11,989 bases of DNA from Thermoplasmatota archaeon (GTDB lineage: Archaea > Thermoplasmatota > Thermoplasmata > RBG-16-68-12 > JAGMCJ01): the NCBI GenBank assembly GCA_022848825.1, contig JAJISH010000308.1:1-11989 (forward strand). The letters run 5' to 3'. Positions 7,401-11,989 of the stretch are shown piece after piece (positions within the stretch are counted from its first letter, which is position 1; each line of letters opens with the position of its first letter). The translations under genes and the position numbers were made by a program. A model generated the notes under the pieces. The model ran no database searches. It was not told the origin of the DNA and saw only the letters and a program-made list of their open reading frames with translations.

Positions 7401-7788
7401 GATGGAGGCTCAGCTGCGTCTGGCTCGAAAGACACGAGCGGTTGATGCCCCTGACGTCGCCTCGAGGATAGTGACTCATCACTTCCTGCCCGACTTGATC
7501 GGGAACATGAAGGCGTTCTCGACCCAGCATGTGAGATGCACGAAATGCAACGCCAAGTTCCGCAGGATACCGCTCAAGAAGAAGTGCTCCCGATGCGGCG
7601 GGAACCTCACGCTGACGGTCCACAGGAATTCCGTCAGGAAGTACCTGGAAGTCTCGAAGAGGATCTCCGAAGAGTATACGATTCCCAAGTACCTCAGACA
7701 GAGGATAGATCTCATCGAAGAGGCCATCGAGTCCCTCTTCAGCAACGATAAGGTCCACCACCTGAAGCTCGACGACTTCTGCGAGTGA
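4498..7788 (+). CDS. polC: DNA polymerase D large (catalytic) subunit DP2
   Basis: The polymerising subunit of archaeal replicative DNA polymerase D, which works as a heterodimer with the proofreading subunit DP1 (not in this window). The 1096 residues are continuous and near the family's usual length. Hallmark blocks: YSGPIRSAGGTGQALS (143-158); SGHRDLPRIETNRVRGGACL (about 229-248); GFRLRYGRSRATG (about 316-328). The catalytic loop is NCDGDED (846-852), with D848 and D850 the expected metal-binding aspartates. A zinc module has C628, C631, C640 and C642. A second, near the C-terminus, has C1014, C1017, C1030 and C1033. In some archaea DP2 carries inteins; no insertion is seen here. The last residues, HLKLDDFC, resemble a degenerate PCNA-binding box (Q-x-x-L-x-x-F-F), a role inferred from position. 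The start is set by the Shine-Dalgarno site at 4483-4491, with Met10 as the alternative. The gene is apparently monocistronic. Confidence 0.98.
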   Translation: MGGVVCSQEMREYFDTLESDAERCYKVASKARRLGDDPELDVEIPRAEDLASRVERLLQDYDVEGIARRIRSLSKKHDREEVSLLVAKELARKGRGPKEVALDRAIRVGLAILTEGILVAPLEGLASVKIKKNRDNTSYADVYYSGPIRSAGGTGQALSVLIADVVRRELGIGAYKATREEVERFKEEIPLYRRLQHLQHTPTADDIDLIVSNCPIGINGEGTEDSEISGHRDLPRIETNRVRGGACLVIAEGLSLKAPKIRKHVSKLKIDGWGFIDDLVHEKTDDEAEEIQPNYRYIENIVAGRPILSHPSRPGGFRLRYGRSRATGLAALGVSPATMKALDSFIAVGTQIKIERPSKAGAVTPCDSIEGPILLMDNGDLIEVSDEKDVPSRGVKKIVDLGEILIPFGEFLENNHLLMPGAYAPEIYVQELRSKCEELPSDWREPTPERAIELSESLGVPLHPKYNLFWHDLTVEEIGELRGHVAAKGRLEDGRLLIPRTDAIKDLVVRLGATHTESGDGLTFEKYSLPLIRCLGLRIDDGEIKKEADVDASDPMDLVTKYAGFEVRVRAPSRIGARMARPEKAKERLMKPAPHSLFPVGSFGGPQRLLKSAIASQDVSIEVGIRVCQECGSKWILPRCPCGGRTKPTKIVRPQKIPIARIHKEAVRRLGEGKALDAKCVRGMISKSKTPEALEKGILRSKHRVFVFKDGTTRFDMTDLPLTHFKPAEIGLSVDRARELGYARDASGQPLERPDQVVELRPQDIVASRLCGEYLLRVAGFLDDLLEKFYGLERFYNAKSPDDLLGHLLVGLAPHTSGGVLVRLIGYTDARACYAHPYFHAAKRRNCDGDEDCVMLLLDGLLNFSRSFLPERRGGLMDAPLVLTTRINPNEIDKEAHNIDVDEGYSLEFYEAANRFAHPRDVEDLVDTVGKRIGSVLQYEGLGFSHRTSNIASGPLTSAYKAGSMVEKMEAQLRLARKTRAVDAPDVASRIVTHHFLPDLIGNMKAFSTQHVRCTKCNAKFRRIPLKKKCSRCGGNLTLTVHRNSVRKYLEVSKRISEEYTIPKYLRQRIDLIEEAIESLFSNDKVHHLKLDDFCE

Positions 7789-7796
7789 GCGCAATA

Positions 7797-7804
7797 CTAT
7801 TAAA
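7797..7804 (+). promoter_or_regulatory. TATA-like element for the first glycosyltransferase gene
   Basis: CTATTAAA begins nine bases after the polC stop and is centred about 53 bases before the GTG at 7854. A start near 7827 would leave a leader of some 27 bases containing GGGAG (7839-7843), a Shine-Dalgarno candidate ten bases before the GTG. The gene therefore appears to have its own promoter rather than relying on polC read-through. Confidence 0.45.
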
Positions 7805-7853
7805 GCCCGGTTGGGTATTTGTTTCCAGAAGGTAACACGGGAGCTGAAGCATC

Positions 7854-9023
7854 GTGAGAATCCTCCAGTTGTGCGTCAGGTTTCCGCCCGCTCCTGGGGG
7901 CGCTGAGACGCACGTACACTCGATCTCGAAGGAGCTAGTGAAGAGGGGTCACGACGTCACCGTTTTTACTTCGGATCTCTACACGGAGACGCCGTTCGTT
8001 CGGCTGACCGATGTGCCCGATACAACCGACGGCATACGGGTCAAGAGGTTCCGAGCGCACACGATGGGCGGAGAGATGCACTACGTCCTCGTTCCGTCCC
8101 TCTTGTGGAGATCGATCCGAGAGAAGGTCGATGTCGTTCATGCCCACTCATATGGATATTTCCACGTCAATGCCGCATTCCTAATGAGAAGACTGCGCGG
8201 TGTACCCTTCGTTTTCACTCCCCACTTCCATCCAGAGTGGTCGATGTGGGGCGGGAGCAAGAGGAAGATGCTGAGGAGGATCTATGACAGGTGGCTTGGG
8301 TCATGCATTTTCGATTCCGCGGACAGAATCATCGGCGTCTCGAGGGCAGAGATGAGCCTCATGAACGGTGGTCGCTTCGCGGAAGGGAGGACCACTATCA
8401 TACCGAACGGGATCTCGCCCGGGGACTTCGACCCGCCTCCAGATGGCCGACTGTTCAGAGAGCACTATGGATTGGGTGGGAAGGTCGTCCTGTTCGTCGG
8501 GCGTCTTGCGTCCAACAAGGGCCTGGACACTCTGGTGGATTCCATTCCAGGAGTGATCGCTGAGCATGATGACGTGAAGTTCGTACTCGTCGGGCAGGAC
8601 GAAGGGATGAGGGAGAGTCTGCTCAAGAGGGCGAACTCGCTGGGCGTATCGGATGCCCTCGTCTTCACGGGCCACATCACCGATGACCGCCTGTTCAGGA
8701 GCGCATTCGCCTCCTCCGATGTGTTCGTGCTCCCTTCCGAGTACGAGGCCTTTGGGATCGTTTTGCTGGAAGCGATGATGTGCGAGAAGCCCTGCATAGC
8801 GAGTGCCGTGGGCGGAACGTCAGAAGCCGTTGTCCAAGACGAGACCGGACTTCTCGTCGAGTACGGGAACGCTGGCGAACTCGCAGAGATGATAACTGGA
8901 ATCCTGTCAGACCCCCAGAAAGCGAAGGAGATGGGCAAGAGAGGGAGGGAGCGGGTCCTCAGGAAATTCACATGGGAGCGTGTTGCGGGGGAGATCGAGA
9001 AGGTCTACGAAGACCTCATCTGA
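7854..9023 (+). CDS. GT4-family glycosyltransferase (GT-B fold)
   Basis: A probable retaining glycosyltransferase of 389 residues that moves a sugar from a nucleotide-sugar donor to a glycan or lipid acceptor on the cytoplasmic side of the membrane. The N-terminal Rossmann domain has the GT4 glycine loop FPPAPGGAETHV (10-21), VVHAHSY (94-100) and TPHFHPEW (122-129). The linker has GVSRAE and IIPNGI (182-187). The donor-binding domain has VLFVGRLASNKGLDTL (212-227), FVLVGQDEG and the EX7E motif (E298, E306) in EYEAFGIVLLEAM, then VGGTSEAV and a closing helix. All key elements are present and the length is typical. The start is GTG 7854, since family similarity begins at once (RILQLCVRFPP). It converges on the methyltransferase gene with only two bases between the stops. 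The specific sugar and acceptor cannot be read from the sequence. Confidence 0.93.
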   Translation: MRILQLCVRFPPAPGGAETHVHSISKELVKRGHDVTVFTSDLYTETPFVRLTDVPDTTDGIRVKRFRAHTMGGEMHYVLVPSLLWRSIREKVDVVHAHSYGYFHVNAAFLMRRLRGVPFVFTPHFHPEWSMWGGSKRKMLRRIYDRWLGSCIFDSADRIIGVSRAEMSLMNGGRFAEGRTTIIPNGISPGDFDPPPDGRLFREHYGLGGKVVLFVGRLASNKGLDTLVDSIPGVIAEHDDVKFVLVGQDEGMRESLLKRANSLGVSDALVFTGHITDDRLFRSAFASSDVFVLPSEYEAFGIVLLEAMMCEKPCIASAVGGTSEAVVQDETGLLVEYGNAGELAEMITGILSDPQKAKEMGKRGRERVLRKFTWERVAGEIEKVYEDLI

Positions 9024-9025
9024 GA

Positions 9026-9817
9026 CTACATGACCTTCCGACACGACAGCGCGAGGTACCGACCGAGATATCTCATCTTCGGCAGGATATTCGCGATCGC
9101 ATCCAAACGCTCGGCGATGGCCCTCAATCTCGTGGAACCGCGCACAATCTCGTCGAGGGGACCCTCCATCTTGTCTGGGAAGAAATAGGATCCTCTGACG
9201 TCCTCGATCCTGAGGCCGTACCGCTCCAAAGATTTGAGGAGCGAAGAGACCGAACTGAATCTGTCGACGGGGACTGCTGAGAACTCCCTTTTGTGCTCTT
9301 CTTCGCTGAGGTAGTAGGGCCTGATGCCCAGTAGCCTGAACAGCATGAGCCTGTACCAGCTCGCCATGGGTACCGTGAGATGGATCGTTCCATCCCGCTT
9401 CGCGACAGCCGCCAGTTGTCCAATCGCTCCTTCCACATCATCGAGGTGCTCGAGAACCTCGGTACAAACCACGACATCGAAGGACCCGTCGCGGAAAGGA
9501 AGAGCCAAGGCGGATCCAAGTACGACATCCGCTCCTGAGCGAGCCTTGGCGGATTTGAGAACGTCCATGGACACATCGACTCCGACGCGGTTCCCGCCTA
9601 GATGCATCATAGTTGTTCCGTCACCGCACCCCACATCCAGGACCCTCCCCCCGCTCCTCACATGTGACCGGAGCATTTGCAGTGTCCTGACCAATCTAAG
9701 CCAGGGTGCCAGATGCAAGAAGTGAGAATCGTCCAGAGACGCATATCTCGGACCCCCGCTCATCGCTCGGGCACTCGTGCCCTGTGGTTCGGAGCGTCCA
9801 ACAAGGTCACTGTCCAT
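9026..9817 (-). CDS. class I SAM-dependent methyltransferase
   Basis: A methyltransferase of 263 residues using S-adenosylmethionine. Motif I is VLDVGCGDG (59-67), the ribose-binding acidic residue follows in VGVD (78-81), ALPFRDGSFD (105-114) covers the next strand, and VVCTEVLEHLDD (116-127) is typical of the Methyltransf_11 group. IHLTVPMASWYR (145-156) follows, and the remaining hundred residues probably form the substrate lid and C-terminal helices. The start at ATG 9817 was chosen because it lies four bases after the stop of the glycosyltransferase gene upstream and has GAGGATGA (9822-9829) as a Shine-Dalgarno site. A longer frame from 9907 would overlap that gene. Tight coupling to a GT4 gene suggests that it methylates a sugar or glycan intermediate, though small-molecule or lipid substrates remain possible. 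Confidence 0.9.
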   Translation of the reverse strand: MDSDLVGRSEPQGTSARAMSGGPRYASLDDSHFLHLAPWLRLVRTLQMLRSHVRSGGRVLDVGCGDGTTMMHLGGNRVGVDVSMDVLKSAKARSGADVVLGSALALPFRDGSFDVVVCTEVLEHLDDVEGAIGQLAAVAKRDGTIHLTVPMASWYRLMLFRLLGIRPYYLSEEEHKREFSAVPVDRFSSVSSLLKSLERYGLRIEDVRGSYFFPDKMEGPLDEIVRGSTRLRAIAERLDAIANILPKMRYLGRYLALSCRKVM

Positions 9818-9821
9818 CCGC

Positions 9822-10994
9822 TCATCCTCGGAGAGCCTTGCGATAGAGCTTAGCCAGTCTTTCGGTCGATTTCCGCCAACTGAAGTCCTGTGCCGATTCG
9901 AGCGCACCTTCCTTCAGTCTTGCCGCCAGGTCAGGATCTCCCAAGACGCTCAGGATCGCCTTGGCCAGTTCGTTCGGGTCGCCTGCCTTGGCTAGGAGAC
10001 CGTTCTCACCGTGACGGATGATCTCTCTCGTTGAGGGAACATCGCTCGTGATCACGGGCAATCCGCATGCCAGGTACTCGAATATCTTCAGTGGAGAGAA
10101 CCCGAAGTCGGCGTGAGGATACGGGGCAACCGCCACATCGCTTTCCACGAGGATGCGGGGTATCTCCTCGTGTTCGACGCTACCAAGGAAACTGACCCTA
10201 TCAACGATGCCGAGGCTCTTCGTCTGCGCTATCAGATGGCCGATTTCGTATTCCTTCGCACCACCCACGAGCAGTAACCTCATGTTGGCATTCTTGCGGA
10301 GAGCTATTGGGAAGGCCTGCAACAGCTGATCGACGCCGTGCCAGGGCCCCAGAGCTCCGACAAAGCACACGATGGAATCGCCTCCGGCATTGAGCCTATC
10401 ACGCACACCAAATGGTTCGACTCCAGGATTGAAAAGATCGAGGTCCACACCGTTTGGGATTATGCTGACCTTGTCTGCATCAGCCCCCCACTCGTCAATC
10501 GTAACTCGCCTGAGACTCTCGCTCACGGAGAAAGCGTGGTCGGCCCTCCGCAACGTCCGTTGGCACCACCACAAGGCCATCTGCCGATAGAGTCTCGTTG
10601 CCGCGATCCTCGACGTGAGGGCTTCCGTTCTTATCCAGTCATCGTCGATCTGTAGAATCGTGGGAATCCCTGCCTTGCGGGCGATGGCGATGCCCGACCC
10701 GCCAAAGAGGTATCCGCGGTCGTGCACGATGTCGAACTCGTGCTCCCGCAGCAAGGACCTGACCTTGCTCTTCGTGTCCCGCGTGAAGAACAACCTGTTC
10801 AACGGGACATCTTTCGAGAACACCCTGTGGTAGGTAATCCCCGCCTCGTGAGAGGGTCTGTTCTCATCCCTCCGGCAGATGAGATGGACCTCGATCCCCA
10901 AGTCGACGAGATTCTTCGCGAACTCGTGCTGATGAACGGACTGAGCCAGGGGCTCAGGGATCTTCACGGAGGGAGCCACCATGCAGACTCGCAT
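9822..10994 (-). CDS. GT4-family glycosyltransferase with a changed EX7E motif
   Basis: A second GT-B glycosyltransferase, 390 residues from ATG 10994. The N-domain opens with MRVCMVAPS and has FDIVHDRG (87-94) and ILQIDDDW (113-120). ADHAFSVSESLRR (151-163) and VSIIPNGVDLDLFNP (176-190) form the bridge. The donor domain has CFVGALGPWHGVDQLL (210-225), RLLLVGG (239-245) and FLGSVEHEEIP (269-279). In the catalytic region FGFSPLKIFEYLACG (297-311) the second glutamate is kept (E306), but the position eight residues before it is Gly298. This SPLKxxEY form recurs in a GT4 subgroup, so the enzyme need not be inactive. The start at 10994 fits the TATA-like site some 32 bases upstream, while the longer frame from 11015 would start too close to it. 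The gene is followed after four bases by the methyltransferase, with which it forms an operon. Sugar specificity is unknown. Confidence 0.92.
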   Translation of the reverse strand: MRVCMVAPSVKIPEPLAQSVHQHEFAKNLVDLGIEVHLICRRDENRPSHEAGITYHRVFSKDVPLNRLFFTRDTKSKVRSLLREHEFDIVHDRGYLFGGSGIAIARKAGIPTILQIDDDWIRTEALTSRIAATRLYRQMALWWCQRTLRRADHAFSVSESLRRVTIDEWGADADKVSIIPNGVDLDLFNPGVEPFGVRDRLNAGGDSIVCFVGALGPWHGVDQLLQAFPIALRKNANMRLLLVGGAKEYEIGHLIAQTKSLGIVDRVSFLGSVEHEEIPRILVESDVAVAPYPHADFGFSPLKIFEYLACGLPVITSDVPSTREIIRHGENGLLAKAGDPNELAKAILSVLGDPDLAARLKEGALESAQDFSWRKSTERLAKLYRKALRG

Positions 10995-11021
10995 AATTCC
11001 CAGAGACAAGTCCACCCAGCT

Positions 11022-11032
11022 CTATTTACTTT
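11022..11032 (-). promoter_or_regulatory. TATA-like element for the GT4/methyltransferase operon
   Basis: On the minus strand AAAGTAAATAG is centred about 32 bases before ATG 10994. This would give a leader of only a few bases, and no strong Shine-Dalgarno site is seen. It shares a 110-base divergent region (10995-11104) with the promoter of the membrane protein gene. Confidence 0.45.
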
Positions 11033-11073
11033 TTGGCCTGAATGGGAGCGCGAGCCAGATGCTGCCCAATAAG

Positions 11074-11082
11074 GTTAAAGTA
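11074..11082 (+). promoter_or_regulatory. TATA-like element for the GT-C-like membrane protein gene
   Basis: GTTAAAGTA is centred about 27 bases before ATG 11105, fitting a leaderless transcript. The bases directly before the ATG (CAAGACAA) hold no Shine-Dalgarno match. Confidence 0.45.
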
Positions 11083-11104
11083 CTCCCTCCTGATTTCAAG
11101 ACAA

Positions 11105-11989
11105 ATGAAAAAGTCGACCGCTTCCGCACTTCTGGCGATATTCCTCATCGCCATGTTCATCAGGTTGTTCCCGCTGGTGAGACACCTGTTCTGGGGAGCG
11201 GACGTCGGCGAGTACTACTACATCAGCACGCAACTCGTGGCGAATGGGTCGATATCGGGAACCTACGCGGGATGGGGTTTTGCATATCCGCTGTTCCCGG
11301 GCATGGAGATCGTCGTCGCCAGCGCGTCACTGCTTGGGATGGACACGTCAATGGCCCTATCGTTGATGATCCCGATTCTGGCGTCCCTCATCGTGTTCCC
11401 CATCTTCATGATGACGACCGAGATCACGGGCGATGCCAGAGCTGGACTGATCGCAGCGGCGTTCATCGCAGTGGCAATGCCCCACGTCTATGCCACCTCC
11501 CATCCAATGCCTGCAGCCATGGGAGATCTGCTCTTCGCCACATGTCTACTGCTCTTCCTGAAGTGGCTGAGGAATCCCAAGTTCGGGCTTCTGCTGTTCC
11601 CTGTCACACTCGTCCTCATCGTCACACATCACCTTTCGACGTATTTCCTTCTCATCTCCCTCATATCCGGAGTGTTCCTGGTCCAGCTTCTCAGGAGCCG
11701 CACCTCGAAGGAAGTGCTGATGAGGGAGTTGACGTATGTGCTTTTCACAGCCGTCACTGCCGCTCTCTTCTGGTTCTTTGGGGCACCAGGTTTCGCCGAA
11801 GAGGTGGTCTCCAGCGAGAGCGTCTTCCTCTCTCCCTTCCTCTTGGGTCTGCTCGTCCTCGTGCTAGTGGCCGCTTCTCTCGTAGTGTATGCAAGGAGGA
11901 AGCTCCTGCCCAATCTCGTGCTCAGATATCCGACGTTCAGAAGGGCGATGGCGACGTTCACCGCCGTGTTCGTGACATCCCTGTCGATA
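11105..11989 (+). CDS. polytopic GT-C-like membrane glycosyltransferase (3' end outside window)
   Basis: The open frame runs 295 codons from ATG 11105 to the window edge with no stop. The protein is very hydrophobic, with a short basic start (MKKS), a first helix at about 7-25 and some eight more segments to residue 295 (roughly 66-78, 84-104, 113-130, 141-154, 160-175, 178-196, 208-226, 242-263). The loop after helix 1 has GADVGEYYY (31-39). GT-C enzymes, including STT3/AglB oligosaccharyltransferases and PMT-type mannosyltransferases, keep acidic catalytic residues in this loop. THHLSTYF (174-181) and PHVYATSHPMP (126-136) resemble blocks in predicted archaeal GT-C proteins. It would take a lipid-linked sugar and add it to a protein or glycan on the outer face. 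The divergent GT4/methyltransferase operon supports a glycosylation role. The missing C-terminus, where an acceptor-binding domain would lie, prevents a finer call; a non-catalytic polytopic protein is possible. Confidence 0.75.
   Translation, partial: MKKSTASALLAIFLIAMFIRLFPLVRHLFWGADVGEYYYISTQLVANGSISGTYAGWGFAYPLFPGMEIVVASASLLGMDTSMALSLMIPILASLIVFPIFMMTTEITGDARAGLIAAAFIAVAMPHVYATSHPMPAAMGDLLFATCLLLFLKWLRNPKFGLLLFPVTLVLIVTHHLSTYFLLISLISGVFLVQLLRSRTSKEVLMRELTYVLFTAVTAALFWFFGAPGFAEEVVSSESVFLSPFLLGLLVLVLVAASLVVYARRKLLPNLVLRYPTFRRAMATFTAVFVTSLSI

Noticed and set aside
6946..7794. Minus-strand open frame of 282 codons opposite the end of polC
   Set aside because: It lies entirely opposite the catalytic and zinc-finger regions of DP2 and has no recognisable motif.
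9818..9907. 30-residue N-terminal extension of the methyltransferase
   Set aside because: It overlaps the GT4 gene. ATG 9817 follows that gene's stop by four bases with a good Shine-Dalgarno site.

Overview
The window looks archaeal. It carries a complete, intein-free large subunit (DP2) of DNA polymerase D, an enzyme known only from Archaea. TATA boxes lie about 25-30 bases before several start codons, and there is a KaiC-like RecA-fold ATPase paired with a winged-helix regulator. Polymerase D, the G+C-rich sequence and a helix-hairpin-helix/TPR protein with an Asn-Gly-rich run suggest a euryarchaeal lineage, perhaps Thermoplasmatota. That placement is inference. Genes are tightly packed, no gene-free stretch exceeds about 170 bases, and I saw no rRNA, tRNA, CRISPR array or insertion sequence.

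Left part (1-3951, all minus strand): a KaiC-like ATPase overlaps by 14 bases a tandem winged-helix regulator, so the two are probably one translationally coupled unit. A 101-base gap with a perfect dyad and a TATATA box follows. Then comes a very unusual gene that runs off the left edge: HhH, zinc ribbon, TPRs, a run of Asn-Gly repeats, one membrane helix, and a long outside domain with five N-glycosylation sequons. These three genes are the best candidate for an undescribed signalling or DNA-membrane system.

Middle part (4123-7788, plus strand): a small zinc-ribbon protein with two membrane helices, then polC, which has its own TATA box and a Shine-Dalgarno site. The partner subunit DP1 is not in the window.

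Right part (7854-11989): a surface-glycan gene group. It holds a plus-strand GT4 glycosyltransferase, a convergent minus-strand pair (a second GT4 glycosyltransferase followed by a SAM-dependent methyltransferase), and a divergent plus-strand polytopic membrane protein resembling GT-C glycosyltransferases that runs off the right edge. Together they could assemble and modify a lipid-linked glycan inside the cell and transfer it outside the membrane, possibly onto proteins such as the sequon-bearing ectodomain at the left end. The link between the two ends is inference.
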